Shown: piece after piece, positions 14,139 to 22,905 of the stretch | How positions within the stretch are numbered: the first letter of the stretch is position 1 | How the letters are laid out: the number at the start of each line of letters is the position of its first letter | NCBI GenBank assembly: GCA_018377375.1 | Contig: JAGZZN010000023.1 | Coordinates: 1-28,306 of the forward strand | Reading direction: 5' to 3' | Source of the DNA: Streptococcus parasanguinis | GTDB taxonomy: Bacteria; Bacillota; Bacilli; Lactobacillales; Streptococcaceae | Length of the DNA: 28,306 nucleotides | The notes under the pieces: generated by a model | Told to the model about the DNA's origin: nothing | Seen by the model: the letters and a program-made list of their open reading frames with translations, nothing else | The model's database searches: none | Made by a program: the position numbers and the translations under genes

Positions 14139-16757
14139 TTACAACTTACCTGCTACGGCATCCAACAATTCTTGGATTTTCTCTTGGTTGCTTCCTCCTG
14201 CCATAGCCATGTCTGGTTTACCACCACCACGTCCATCGACGATTGGAGCTAGTTCTTTGATGACATTACCTGCATGCACATCTTTTGTCTTGCTGGCTAC
14301 AAGGACATTCACCTTGTCACCGATAGCTGCGACAAGAACAAGCACATCAGAGTAATCTTTTTGTTTCCAGTTATCCGCAAAGGTACGAAGAGCACCTGCA
14401 TCTGAAACTGAAACTTGGCTGGCAATATAACGGTGTCCGTTTGCTTCTTGAACATTCTTGAAGACATCGCCTGCTGCAGCTGCTGCCGCTTTTTCCTTCA
14501 ATTCTGCATTTTCTTTTTGCAATTGACGGAGTTGTTCTTGAAGACCTTCCACCTTATGAGGGACTTCCTTAAGTTGAGGTGCTTTCAATGTTGCTGCGAC
14601 TGCTTTCAGTGCATCTTCTTGTTCACGGTAAGCTTCGAAGGCTTCCTTACCAGTCACTACCAAGATACGACGAGTCCCTGATCCGATCCCTTCTTCTTTG
14701 ACAATCTTGAAGAGACCAATTTCAGAAGTGTTGCCTACGTGAGTACCACCACAGAGCTCAACAGAGTAATCACCGATAGTGACAACACGGACTTCTTTAC
14801 CGTATTTTTCACCAAAGAGGGCCATGGCTCCCATTTCTTTAGCAGTATCGATATCTGTTTCAATCGTTTCGACTGCGATCGCTTCCCAAATCTTTTCATT
14901 GACTTGTTGTTCAATAGCGCGCAATTCTTCAGGAGTTACGGCTTGGAAGTGGGTAAAGTCAAAGCGAAGGAATTCTACTTCGTTGAGAGATCCTGCTTGG
15001 GTTGCGTGGTTACCAAGGATATTGTGAAGAGCCGCATGGAGCAAGTGAGTGGCTGTGTGGTTCTTCATAACACGATGACGACGATTGGTATCGATCGCCA
15101 AGGTGTATTCTTGGTTCAAGGCAAGAGGAGCAAGAACTTCAACCGTATGAAGTGGTTGTCCATTTGGTGCTTTTTGAACGTCTGTCACAGTCGCTACGAC
15201 GTTTCCTTGAGCATCCAAGATTTGACCATGGTCCGCAACTTGTCCACCCATTTCAGCGTAGAATGGAGTTTCTGCAAAGATCAGTGATGCAGTCCCTTCT
15301 GATACAGCCTCTACTTCTGCATTGTCCGCTACGATAGCCACCAACTTAGAAGGCAATTGGCTGGCATTGTAGTTGAAGCTACTTTCAACTGTAATGTTTT
15401 GAAGGGTTTCATTTTGCATCCCCATAGATCCACCTTTAACAGCTGATGCACGCGCCCGTTCTTGTTGTTCCTTCATGGCTGCTTCAAAACCGTCACGATC
15501 GACTGTCATTCCAGCTTCTTCAGCGATTTCTTCTGTCAATTCTACTGGGAATCCGTATGTATCATAAAGTTTAAAGACATCTTGTCCAGCAATCACTGTT
15601 TGACCTTTGGCTTTCAAGTCTTCAACAATGGTTTGGGCAAAGTGTTGACCAGAGTTTAAGGTACGAGCAAATGATTCTTCTTCACTCTTGATGATTTTTT
15701 CGATAAATTCTTGTTTTTCAAGTACTTCTGGGTAGTAGCTTTCCATGATCTTCCCAACAGTTGGAACCAATTTATACAAGAAGGTTCCTTCAATCCCCAA
15801 TTTTTGACCATGCATGGAAGCACGACGGAGGAGACGACGAAGAACGTAACCGCGTCCTTCATTACCAGGAAGAGCCCCATCTCCAATCGCAAATGAAAGC
15901 GAACGGATGTGGTCAGCAATCACCTTGAAGCTCATGTTATCGCCATCTGGATCATAGGTTTTACCAGACATCTTTTCAACTTCACGGATGATCGGCATAA
16001 AGAGGTCTGTTTCAAAGTTGGTCTTGGCACCTTGGATAACAGCTACCAAACGCTCTAAACCAGCGCCCGTATCAATGTTCTTGTGTGGCAATTCCTTGTA
16101 TTCGCTACGAGGAACAGCTGGGTCAGCGTTAAATTGTGACAAGACAATGTTCCAGATTTCGATGTAACGGTCGTTTTCGATATCTTCTGCAAGCAGACGA
16201 AGGCCGATGTTTTCTGGGTCAAAAGCTTCTCCACGGTCAAAGAAGATTTCTGTATCTGGTCCAGAAGGCCCCGCACCGATTTCCCAGAAGTTGTCTTCGA
16301 TTGGGATCAAGTGACTTGGATCCACCCCAACAGCGATCCAGCGGTTGTATGAATCTTTATCATCTGGATAATAAGTCATATAAAGTTTGTCTTTGGGGAA
16401 GTCAAACCATTCAGGACTTGTCAAAAGCTCATAAGCCCACGTAATAGCTTCATCACGGAAGTAATCTCCGATTGAGAAATTCCCCAACATTTCAAACATA
16501 GTATGGTGACGAGCAGTTTTCCCTACGTTTTCGATATCATTAGTACGAATAGCTTTTTGAGCATTGGTAATCCGTGGATTTTCAGGTTTGATGGTTCCAT
16601 CGAAGTATTTCTTAAGAGTGGCAACCCCTGAGTTGATCCACAAAAGGGTTGGGTCATTTACAGGAACCAAGCTAACAGATGGTTCTACAGAGTGGCCTTT
16701 GCTTGCCCAGAAATCAAGCCACATTTGACGGACTTGTGCACTAGATAATTGTTTCAT
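14139..16757 (-). CDS. alaS: Alanyl-tRNA synthetase
   Basis: The 872-residue enzyme charges tRNA-Ala and has the full bacterial layout. A class II catalytic core forms the N-terminus (motif 1 near WINSGVATLK; ARHHTMFEMLGNFS). The editing domain has zinc ligands H567 and H571 (HTATH) and C669 and H673 (CGGTH). A short coiled coil (QLRQLQKENAELKEKAAAAA) leads to the C-terminal glycine-rich DGRGGGKPDMAMAGG domain. AGGAGAC precedes the ATG at 16757. It is second in an operon under an alanine T-box, 24 bases after the LURP-one gene. Confidence 0.97.
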   Translation of the reverse strand: MKQLSSAQVRQMWLDFWASKGHSVEPSVSLVPVNDPTLLWINSGVATLKKYFDGTIKPENPRITNAQKAIRTNDIENVGKTARHHTMFEMLGNFSIGDYFRDEAITWAYELLTSPEWFDFPKDKLYMTYYPDDKDSYNRWIAVGVDPSHLIPIEDNFWEIGAGPSGPDTEIFFDRGEAFDPENIGLRLLAEDIENDRYIEIWNIVLSQFNADPAVPRSEYKELPHKNIDTGAGLERLVAVIQGAKTNFETDLFMPIIREVEKMSGKTYDPDGDNMSFKVIADHIRSLSFAIGDGALPGNEGRGYVLRRLLRRASMHGQKLGIEGTFLYKLVPTVGKIMESYYPEVLEKQEFIEKIIKSEEESFARTLNSGQHFAQTIVEDLKAKGQTVIAGQDVFKLYDTYGFPVELTEEIAEEAGMTVDRDGFEAAMKEQQERARASAVKGGSMGMQNETLQNITVESSFNYNASQLPSKLVAIVADNAEVEAVSEGTASLIFAETPFYAEMGGQVADHGQILDAQGNVVATVTDVQKAPNGQPLHTVEVLAPLALNQEYTLAIDTNRRHRVMKNHTATHLLHAALHNILGNHATQAGSLNEVEFLRFDFTHFQAVTPEELRAIEQQVNEKIWEAIAVETIETDIDTAKEMGAMALFGEKYGKEVRVVTIGDYSVELCGGTHVGNTSEIGLFKIVKEEGIGSGTRRILVVTGKEAFEAYREQEDALKAVAATLKAPQLKEVPHKVEGLQEQLRQLQKENAELKEKAAAAAAGDVFKNVQEANGHRYIASQVSVSDAGALRTFADNWKQKDYSDVLVLVAAIGDKVNVLVASKTKDVHAGNVIKELAPIVDGRGGGKPDMAMAGGSNQEKIQELLDAVAGKL

Positions 16758-16781
16758 ATTTGTCTCCTAATTTTTTTAAGA

Positions 16782-17267
16782 TTAATTTGCGCTAGCTTCT
16801 AACATTTCGACATAATCGATGGCGACACAAAGTGAGATGACTAAATCAGCGTATTCATCCTCATACACCGATACTTGGTAGGTAGAGGTTAGATGAAAGA
16901 GTTCCTTGCTAATCTCAGCGACGATTTGATCCCGATCATCGAATAATTTGAATTCTAGGTCCCAGATATTTCCCTGTACCCGCAGTCCCAAATCTTCGAT
17001 ATCGTATTTATCCCTGAAGAGCGTCAGTTTTTTATGGATAAAAAAGCGGTCCCCATCCTTCAACTCAACCACAAACTTGGGAAGAAAGCTGATTGTTTTT
17101 TTAGTAATGTGGCTCACTTCTTGTCCATTCTTATCATAGATGGTAAAAGTCTTGGGAATCTTAAGAAAAGACCCCTCAACCTGGTACTCAACATTTCCCA
17201 ATTCATCTTTGATATCGAACCGCTCGCCACCCAATCGAAATTTTTGTTTCACTTGATAGGTTCGCAT
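16782..17267 (-). CDS. LURP-one-related (YxjI-type) protein
   Basis: The 161-residue product (MRTYQVKQKF start) resembles the LURP-one/Tubby-like fold family. It is a chain of alternating beta strands with phrases such as DIKDELGNVEYQVEGSFLKIPKTFTIYD; this recognition rests on pattern, not a search. The ATG at 17267 has AAAGGAG upstream. A longer in-frame reading from 17360 would lie inside the T-box and is not believable. Biochemical function in bacteria is unknown, though phospholipid or membrane binding has been suggested for the fold. It sits between the T-box and alaS, so its expression should rise when charged tRNA-Ala is scarce. Confidence 0.75.
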   Translation of the reverse strand: MRTYQVKQKFRLGGERFDIKDELGNVEYQVEGSFLKIPKTFTIYDKNGQEVSHITKKTISFLPKFVVELKDGDRFFIHKKLTLFRDKYDIEDLGLRVQGNIWDLEFKLFDDRDQIVAEISKELFHLTSTYQVSVYEDEYADLVISLCVAIDYVEMLEASAN

Positions 17268-17280
17268 CTTTTGATCTCCT

Positions 17281-17490
17281 TTAAAAAGCTCCAGACAACT
17301 GCCCATAAACAAAAGACAAGCCACTAAACGAAGGGCGAAAAACCGCGGTACCACCTTCATTCAATGAACTTGTCATTCTTCATTTTATATGCAATTGTCT
17401 CAGCCGAGTAGCAAAATCATTTCTCTTCCATGGCTCGCACCCCCGCCACTTCTCTGATTCCGAGTAACAATGATTTATTCTCAACTATTT
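17281..17490 (-). promoter_or_regulatory. T-box riboswitch, alanine-specific
   Basis: The conserved T-box GGTGGTACCGCGG is at 17355-17343 on the minus strand. The antiterminator can be drawn as GAAGG, a seven-base UGGUACC bulge, GCG/CGC and CCUUC. Stem I is closed by AGUUGAG/CUCGGCU, then an internal loop with UUGCUA opposite AAUA, then AAUCAUU/AAUGAUU. The specifier is GCU (17412-17410), an alanine codon. The bulge base U pairs with discriminator A73 of tRNA-Ala. The competing terminator was not clear to me; a short T run lies at 17285-17281. Confidence 0.9.
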
Positions 17491-17491
17491 C

Positions 17492-17520
17492 ATTATACAA
17501 GTTCCAAAAGGAACCGTCAA
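17492..17520 (-). promoter_or_regulatory. Promoter of the T-box / alaS operon
   Basis: Minus strand TTGACG (17520-17515), 17-base spacer, TATAAT (17497-17492). The -35 begins at the first base after the prsA stop codon. The spacer contains an inverted repeat (GTTCC-TTTT-GGAAC). Confidence 0.9.
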
Positions 17521-18465
17521 CTATTTTTTAGATGATGAACTGCTATCGCTCGTTTGAACACCGATATTTTGCAAATATTGGTTAAATGTTGATTTGAAGG
17601 CATCATCTTTGACCTTGATATTGGCATTGGTCATCGCTTTTGCAATAATGCTACGGATGTAGTTAGTATCTTGCTTACGACCGTCAACAATGATCTCTTT
17701 CAAACGTTTTTCGTATTTCTTCCAGTCAGAACCTTTTTCTGTCTTCTTATTCAATTTGACAATATAGTAGCTAGCAGAATAGTTTTGACCTGCTGAAACT
17801 GTGATCACATCTGAAATCCCATTTTCATCCAACTTAAAGGCAGCTTCTTTGACTTGAGATGGAACATCTGCTGTTCCTGAATCGAACTTGACTTCGCCAC
17901 CTTTGTCTTTTGTAGCAGTATCTGTTGAATTGTCTTTGGCGATTTGGGCAAAGTCTGCACCTTCCGCTTTAGCTGCTTCCAACACTTCTTTTGCTTTATC
18001 TTCTGAATCCAACTTGATAATTTGTGCTGTTACTTCTGGTGTGTAAGATTCAAAAGCCGCCTTGTAGTCAGACTCTTTGATATCTTTCTTAGCTGCTTGG
18101 TTAACTGCATATTCCAACAACATATTGCTGCGGATTTGTTTCTTCGCTGTTTCTTCCGTCAAACCTTGTTGCGCCAAGTATGCATCGAATTGGTTGCCTA
18201 ATTGTTTCTTTTGTTTAGCCAATTCTTTATCGACTTCTTTATCAGAAACTTTTGATCCATATTCTTTTTCAAAGACTTTATTGATGGTCATTTGGAAAAG
18301 AACTTGTTGAGCACCTTGGTTGGTTTTGATTTCATTATAGAAATCAGAAACTGTAATCGTGTCCCCTTTCATGGTCACGATATCTTTGTTTGTGCCATTG
18401 GCACACGCTGCTAGTGTTACGACTGATAGCAAGGTCACAGCACCCGCTACAAGTTTTTTCTTCAT
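17521..18465 (-). CDS. prsA: PrsA-type foldase lipoprotein (parvulin family)
   Basis: The 314-residue lipoprotein folds exported proteins on the outer face of the membrane. The signal peptide ends in the lipobox LAAC with C21. A SurA-like N-terminal region is followed by a parvulin-type domain at about residues 140-245 (ITVSAGQNYSASYYIVKLNK), then a helical tail ending in SSSSSKK. The parvulin domain is diverged, as in pneumococcal PpmA/PrsA, so isomerase activity cannot be assumed. It follows the methyltransferase and ends with TAG directly against the next promoter; no separate terminator was found. Confidence 0.9.
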   Translation of the reverse strand: MKKKLVAGAVTLLSVVTLAACANGTNKDIVTMKGDTITVSDFYNEIKTNQGAQQVLFQMTINKVFEKEYGSKVSDKEVDKELAKQKKQLGNQFDAYLAQQGLTEETAKKQIRSNMLLEYAVNQAAKKDIKESDYKAAFESYTPEVTAQIIKLDSEDKAKEVLEAAKAEGADFAQIAKDNSTDTATKDKGGEVKFDSGTADVPSQVKEAAFKLDENGISDVITVSAGQNYSASYYIVKLNKKTEKGSDWKKYEKRLKEIIVDGRKQDTNYIRSIIAKAMTNANIKVKDDAFKSTFNQYLQNIGVQTSDSSSSSKK

Positions 18466-18500
18466 GAAAATTATTCTCCGTTCCTTTTTAAACTTCTTCT

Positions 18501-18509
18501 ATTTTACCA
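18501..18509 (-). promoter_or_regulatory. Extended -10 promoter for prsA
   Basis: Minus strand TGGTAAAAT gives an extended -10 with no clear -35. The leader is short (about 30 bases) and ends in AAGGAACGGAG ahead of the ATG at 18465. Confidence 0.5.
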
Positions 18510-18537
18510 CAAATTAGAGAGAATACCTTAAATTTAC

Positions 18538-19257
18538 CTAAAAAGAGCTAGGATCTGGCAAGGTTACCGTCTCTGCATTTTTCCGAATCATCAAAATACC
18601 ATCTCCAAGTGGCACCAAACTAGCGGTCAAATCTGGATGATTGAGAGTCGCATGAAAGAGGTTCTGAAGCCCCCGGTAAATGGTTCGTTGTCCACGACGC
18701 ACTTCCATGATGTCCTTGGCAACATCTCCTCCTTGGAAAATATCATCCAGTACCACAATTCCCCCAACCTCTATGAGTTCGAGAATCCGTGGTAAAAAGA
18801 CGATGTACTTAGACTTAGCAGAGTCCATAAAGACAAAGTCATAGGTCTCTGTCAAATCCTGCAAGACATCTACTGCATCTCCTTCAAGCAAGGTGATTTG
18901 TTTTCTCTGATCGTATTTAGCCAGATTTTCCTTGGCAAAGCCAATCATCTCTTCATTCCGATCAATAGTGGTAATTTGTGCATCGGGAGCATTTTCAGCC
19001 ATTAAGAGCGCTGAAAATCCAATTGCTGTCCCAATTTCCAGGATTTTCTTTGGTTGTAGGGCTTGCAGGAGTAGTCTAAAGTAAGCTACCGTTTCATGCG
19101 GAATAATCGGAATATTTTCCTTGCGGGCGAATACTTCTAACTCCTCCAAGGCACCTGCTACCGGTTTTTGACGCGTGCGCATAAAGTCAACGATCTCATC
19201 TTTAACCACTGGCCGGCGCATATTGTGGTTGGCATTTTTACTATAAGACTCTACCAT
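18538..19257 (-). CDS. SAM-dependent O-methyltransferase (YrrM/TrmR-like)
   Basis: The 239-residue protein is a class I methyltransferase of the caffeoyl-CoA-OMT-like family. SAM motif I is EIGTAIG (residues 74-80), the ribose-binding acid is D99, and metal or catalytic acids appear at D145 (FMDSAK) and D171/D172 (LDDIFQGG). The closest functional precedent I can name is B. subtilis TrmR (YrrM), which methylates 5-hydroxyuridine at tRNA position 34; assignment by similarity of motifs only. It starts one base after the pepF stop (TAAGATG), so it is coupled to pepF. A later in-frame ATG exists at Met13. Confidence 0.85.
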   Translation of the reverse strand: MVESYSKNANHNMRRPVVKDEIVDFMRTRQKPVAGALEELEVFARKENIPIIPHETVAYFRLLLQALQPKKILEIGTAIGFSALLMAENAPDAQITTIDRNEEMIGFAKENLAKYDQRKQITLLEGDAVDVLQDLTETYDFVFMDSAKSKYIVFLPRILELIEVGGIVVLDDIFQGGDVAKDIMEVRRGQRTIYRGLQNLFHATLNHPDLTASLVPLGDGILMIRKNAETVTLPDPSSF

Positions 19258-19258
19258 C

Positions 19259-21061
19259 TTATGCGAGTCCTAATTTTTCTACTAGGGCTTCAAATTCATT
19301 CAACCGACGTTCAAAGACCGCAAAGGCTGCGTCCAAGTAGTCTTCTTTTTCCATATCCACACCTGCTTTGCGGATGACATTGAGTGGATAGTCAGAATTT
19401 CCAGCCTTCAAGTAGTCGATATATTTATCACGATCTTCTTGTGTTCCATGAACAATTTTTTCAGCTAAGGCTGAAGCTGCTGCAAAACCTGTTGAATATT
19501 GGAAGACATAGTAGTTATAGTAGAAGTGAGGAATCCGAGCCCATTCATATTGGATCTCAGGGTTGTCTTCTTTTGAAAGACCATAGTATTTTTCATTGAG
19601 CTCTGCATAGAGGTTGTTTAAGAACTCACTAGTCAAAACGGTACCTTCTTGGTCTGCTTTATGGATAGCATGCTCAAATTCAGCAAACTGCGTTTGACGG
19701 AAGACGGTGCCACGGAAGCCATCCAAGAAGTGATTCAAAATAGCAAAGCGTGTCGCATCGTCTTCTACTTCTTCTAACAGACGTTCGGTCAGGATATTTT
19801 CATTGGTTGTAGAGGCGATTTCAGCAAGGAAGATGGAATAGTCCCCGTAGACATAAGGCTGGGTTTCACGAGTATAGCTAGAATGCATACTGTGACCAGT
19901 TTCATGCACCAAGGTGAAGAGATTATCCAATGTATCTTGCCAGTTCAACAACATGAAGGCATTGGTATCATAAGAACCACCTGAATAAGCACCTGAGCGT
20001 TTTCCTTGGTTGACATGCACATCAATCCACCGTTCGCTGAAGGCACGTTTTACACGAGAAAGGTAGTCCTCACCCAAAACAGCCAAGACTTCTTCTGCTT
20101 TGGCCAATGATTCTTCATAGGTAAACTTGTAGTCTGTATCGGATAATGGCGTATACATATCGTACATCTTCAAGTCTGAGATTCCTAGAATTTTTGAACG
20201 CAATTGCACATAGCGTTGCAAGAGTGGCAAGTGTTTGTTCACCGCTGCTACCAAGCTATCATAAACACTTTCTGGTACAAAGTTTTCAGAAAGGGCCGCT
20301 TCACGGGCAGATGAGAATTTGCGAACTTTGGCATTAAAGTTGTGAACTTTCACATTGGTTTGCAAGGTTTTAGCATAGGTATGTTGGTACTGTTCATAGA
20401 CCTTGTAGAGGCCTTCGTAAGCTTCTTTACGAACGGCACGATCTTTAGATTCTACCAAAGAAATATAGTTTCCATGTGTCAGTTGAACTTCTTCACCCTT
20501 GTCATCATGTACAGTTGGGAAAACAATATCTGCATTGTCCAAGATTTCAAAAGTTTCACCACCAGCCGCAAAGATCTCACCAGCTCCTGCAAGTAATTCC
20601 TCTTCTTTTTGAGACAAGACATGTTCTTTTTTCTCTAGCAAACGATCAAAATAATGACCATATTGTTCCAAGGCTGGAACTTCACTCACAAAGGCCTTGT
20701 ACTGCTCATCCGTAATGGCCATGAATTCAGGCTCATAGAAGGCAAAGGTTTCACCCAACAAGCTATAAAGAGACATCCCTTTTGATTGGTACTCTTGGTA
20801 TTTAGCCACTCGTGTGTCTTGGTCATTTTTCATATGAGCATAGACGTAGACCTTTTCTAAGCGACGGCTCAATTCCAAATATGCATTGGTTGTATCCAAC
20901 AGTGTTTGCGCCGAATCCAACAAATGACCAGCATAGTGGCTTGCTGCTTTAATATCTGCAGCTAAGCTAGCTGCTTCTTCTTCCCAAGCTTGATCTGTCG
21001 CAAAAATTGTCGACAAATCCCATTGGTATTTTTCATCAATTTCATTTCGTTGTTTTACCAT
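19259..21061 (-). CDS. pepF: Oligoendopeptidase F (M3 family)
   Basis: The 600-residue cytoplasmic zinc peptidase cleaves medium-length oligopeptides. The zinc motif HETGH has H386, E387 and H390, and the third ligand is in EIASTTNE about 25 residues later. Length and motif position match lactococcal PepF. GGAGG precedes the ATG at 21061. It lies 70 bases after coiA and directly abuts the methyltransferase, an order also seen in other streptococci as I recall. Confidence 0.94.
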   Translation of the reverse strand: MVKQRNEIDEKYQWDLSTIFATDQAWEEEAASLAADIKAASHYAGHLLDSAQTLLDTTNAYLELSRRLEKVYVYAHMKNDQDTRVAKYQEYQSKGMSLYSLLGETFAFYEPEFMAITDEQYKAFVSEVPALEQYGHYFDRLLEKKEHVLSQKEEELLAGAGEIFAAGGETFEILDNADIVFPTVHDDKGEEVQLTHGNYISLVESKDRAVRKEAYEGLYKVYEQYQHTYAKTLQTNVKVHNFNAKVRKFSSAREAALSENFVPESVYDSLVAAVNKHLPLLQRYVQLRSKILGISDLKMYDMYTPLSDTDYKFTYEESLAKAEEVLAVLGEDYLSRVKRAFSERWIDVHVNQGKRSGAYSGGSYDTNAFMLLNWQDTLDNLFTLVHETGHSMHSSYTRETQPYVYGDYSIFLAEIASTTNENILTERLLEEVEDDATRFAILNHFLDGFRGTVFRQTQFAEFEHAIHKADQEGTVLTSEFLNNLYAELNEKYYGLSKEDNPEIQYEWARIPHFYYNYYVFQYSTGFAAASALAEKIVHGTQEDRDKYIDYLKAGNSDYPLNVIRKAGVDMEKEDYLDAAFAVFERRLNEFEALVEKLGLA

Positions 21062-21084
21062 TTCAATTCATCCTCCAAAGTACT

Positions 21085-21093
21085 ATTTTAGCA
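21085..21093 (-). promoter_or_regulatory. Possible extended -10 promoter for pepF
   Basis: Minus strand TGCTAAAAT between coiA and pepF, without a -35. It lies within an 8-bp inverted repeat (ACTATTTT/AAAATAGT, 21083-21104). Readthrough from coiA is also possible since no terminator separates them. Confidence 0.3.
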
Positions 21094-21131
21094 TAAAAAT
21101 AGTGTTTGGTGGGGAATTCCAACACAGAAAA

Positions 21132-22082
21132 TTATCTTTTCTGCAACCTATAAAAGCAGGGAGAATAAAGAGTTTGGACTGGCTTAATTCCTTGCTCCTT
21201 GTAATACGTGAGAAATAGCTTGTAATAATCTTTGAGATCGCCCTCAATTTGAATGAAGTAGTCTGAAACAATGGGACGACACAGAGGATAAAAGAAATCT
21301 AGCCCCAGTTCCATCAGATGGTGTCCCTGCAAATAGAGTTCTTCCTGAAGCTTCAGCCACTTTGGATGACGATAAAAGAGTTGCTGCTGTATATACGTTA
21401 AAAATGTACGATCGAGCTCGACTGCCATTTGCTGCATGGGTTGCGAAAGATAAGGGGTCCGTAAGACTTCCAGTAAAGACCTTTGGCCAAAAGGGAAAAT
21501 TTCTGTTTGATAATGCAATCGCCCTCGTAAATCCTCATGGATGAGGTATTGTAGACGTAGCTCTTTCTTTGTCAGATCCAATTCCCAAAGATGGAACCCT
21601 CGATTCTGACTAAAATAAAGAAAGCCAGCCTGCAGCTTTGTTAGTCTTTCCTTGAGCCACAACTTTTTACCAAGTAACCAATAGACATGGTAACCGTTGG
21701 ATCGATAAGCATCGCTCCTCTCCTTCAAGCGTTCTAAAGATAAGGAGCTGCACTGCACTTCCAAAGCTAAGTTCTTGTCTACTACCAAAAGATCGGCAAT
21801 TTGTTGAAAGTCTGCTAAATAACTTTCTACCTCTGTATGAGATTCCTTAGAGGCCCAATCATAAAGACAAGCTTTTAATTCCAGATGTTCAAAACTCTCA
21901 GCTTCGTGATGATAGGGACAATGCTGTAATTTTATATGAGCAAAATGAGCCCGTAGAACCGAGCCATTTTTTAGACGCACTGGACTATGACAAGCCAAGC
22001 AATAGAAGGGACCTTCTGTCACAGCTGGGATCTCTTCCATACAGTTCCACCGCTTTTGATTGTTATCCATGGCAATAAACAT
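21132..22082 (-). CDS. coiA: Competence protein CoiA
   Basis: The 316-residue protein is the late competence factor needed for recombination of incoming DNA. An N-terminal zinc-ribbon-like region carries C28, C31 and C55 with nearby histidines. A PD-(D/E)xK nuclease-like core follows, with D97 (IADLL), E108 and Q110 (LALEVQCSS). The ATG at 22082 has AGGAGGTGG upstream; Met5 is less well placed. It has a degenerate ComX box and T tract directly upstream and is followed by pepF. Confidence 0.92.
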   Translation of the reverse strand: MFIAMDNNQKRWNCMEEIPAVTEGPFYCLACHSPVRLKNGSVLRAHFAHIKLQHCPYHHEAESFEHLELKACLYDWASKESHTEVESYLADFQQIADLLVVDKNLALEVQCSSLSLERLKERSDAYRSNGYHVYWLLGKKLWLKERLTKLQAGFLYFSQNRGFHLWELDLTKKELRLQYLIHEDLRGRLHYQTEIFPFGQRSLLEVLRTPYLSQPMQQMAVELDRTFLTYIQQQLFYRHPKWLKLQEELYLQGHHLMELGLDFFYPLCRPIVSDYFIQIEGDLKDYYKLFLTYYKEQGIKPVQTLYSPCFYRLQKR

Positions 22083-22104
22083 AGGCCCACCTCCTCATCT
22101 ATAT

Positions 22105-22112
22105 CATTCGAA
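22105..22112 (-). promoter_or_regulatory. Degenerate ComX (SigX) box ahead of coiA
   Basis: Minus strand TTCGAATG shares six of eight positions with the combox TACGAATA and is directly preceded by nine T. It lies 23 bases ahead of the coiA ATG, a plausible distance for a late competence promoter. No sigma-A promoter was found here. Confidence 0.5.
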
Positions 22113-22148
22113 AAAAAAATAGGAAAAAGGCTGGAAATTCCAACCTTT
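22113..22148 (-). terminator. Terminator of the lipoprotein gene
   Basis: AAAGGTTGG and CCAGCCTTT pair (one G-U) around a short loop, then TTTTT and a nine-T tract on the minus strand. The last tract doubles as the T-rich lead into the coiA ComX-like box. Confidence 0.85.
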
Positions 22149-22156
22149 TCTTCTTT

Positions 22157-22738
22157 TTATTCTTCAGAATCTGAATCTGAATCATCACTAGAATCATCAG
22201 CAACAGGAGATTTACTCAATTCTTTCTGCATATCTTTCATTTCTTTACGAGTACTTTCCAACTCTTCACGAGCATCTTTCAAGATTTCGATCAAAGCTTC
22301 ACGGTCTTCTTTAGGAACGACTGTACTATCTGAACCGATGCTTTCCAAGCCTTCATTAAAGATATCTTTTTGGTTTTCTAATCCTTGCTTTAAGGTACTA
22401 ATCATTGCATCGTATTGTTCTTTTGCAGAACCTGTCACAGAAGTGCCTGCTTCTTCAGTAATAGAAACAGAATGATCCATTAATTTTGCAAACAACTTTT
22501 TGAAGTCTCCAACTGTCTTAGCCTTGTTGATTTCAGCATCTGTTAAGAGGCTAGAAGATGACGTATCTTCTGAATCTGTTGAATTATCCTTACTTTTTGA
22601 AGTGTTGGCAGATTTGCTCGTCACTTTAGTCGTTGATTGACTGTTTGAAGTTTCTTTCTTTGTGTCTTGTTTGTTTGAACAAGCAGCTAGGGAAAAGATC
22701 GTCAAAAGAGCAGCTGTCGATAAGATCATTTTTTTCAT
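22157..22738 (-). CDS. Unrecognised lipoprotein with acidic tail
   Basis: The 193-residue product has a clear lipoprotein signal, MKKMILSTAALLTIFSLAAC, with acylated C20. A Ser/Thr/Lys-rich linker (residues 21-65) follows, then a mainly helical region (about 70-175) containing EDREALIEILKDAREELEST, likely a coiled coil. The end is a Ser/Asp/Glu tail (DDSSDDSDSDSEE). I do not recognise a domain. It has its own strong promoter and terminator, so it is a single-gene unit anchored on the outer membrane face. Confidence 0.85.
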   Translation of the reverse strand: MKKMILSTAALLTIFSLAACSNKQDTKKETSNSQSTTKVTSKSANTSKSKDNSTDSEDTSSSSLLTDAEINKAKTVGDFKKLFAKLMDHSVSITEEAGTSVTGSAKEQYDAMISTLKQGLENQKDIFNEGLESIGSDSTVVPKEDREALIEILKDAREELESTRKEMKDMQKELSKSPVADDSSDDSDSDSEE

Positions 22739-22769
22739 AAAATGGTCTCCTTTATATTTATTTTACCTC

Positions 22770-22798
22770 ATTCTACCATCGAATACTTTGACTGTCAA
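22770..22798 (-). promoter_or_regulatory. Promoter of the lipoprotein gene
   Basis: Minus strand TTGACA (22798-22793), 17-base spacer ending in TGG, TAGAAT (22775-22770): a consensus -35 plus an extended -10. AAAGGAG precedes the ATG. Confidence 0.85.
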
Positions 22799-22824
22799 AT
22801 TAATCACTAGTTCTTAATAATAGC

Positions 22825-22870
22825 AAAAAAGTTGGACAAAACACTGTGAAATCAGTGTTTCTGTCCAACT
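22825..22870 (-). terminator. Terminator of the MFS transporter gene
   Basis: A long stem (AGTTGGACA... pairing with ...TGTCCAACT, continued by AAACACTG/CAGTGTTT) followed by TTTTTT on the minus strand. Confidence 0.92.
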
Positions 22871-22905
22871 CCTCGATGATTAGTCATACAATTGTAACAA
22901 TTTCA

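Noticed and set aside
17268..17360. 31-residue N-terminal extension of the LURP-one protein
   Set aside because: It lies within the T-box antiterminator region; the ATG at 17267 has a strong SD.
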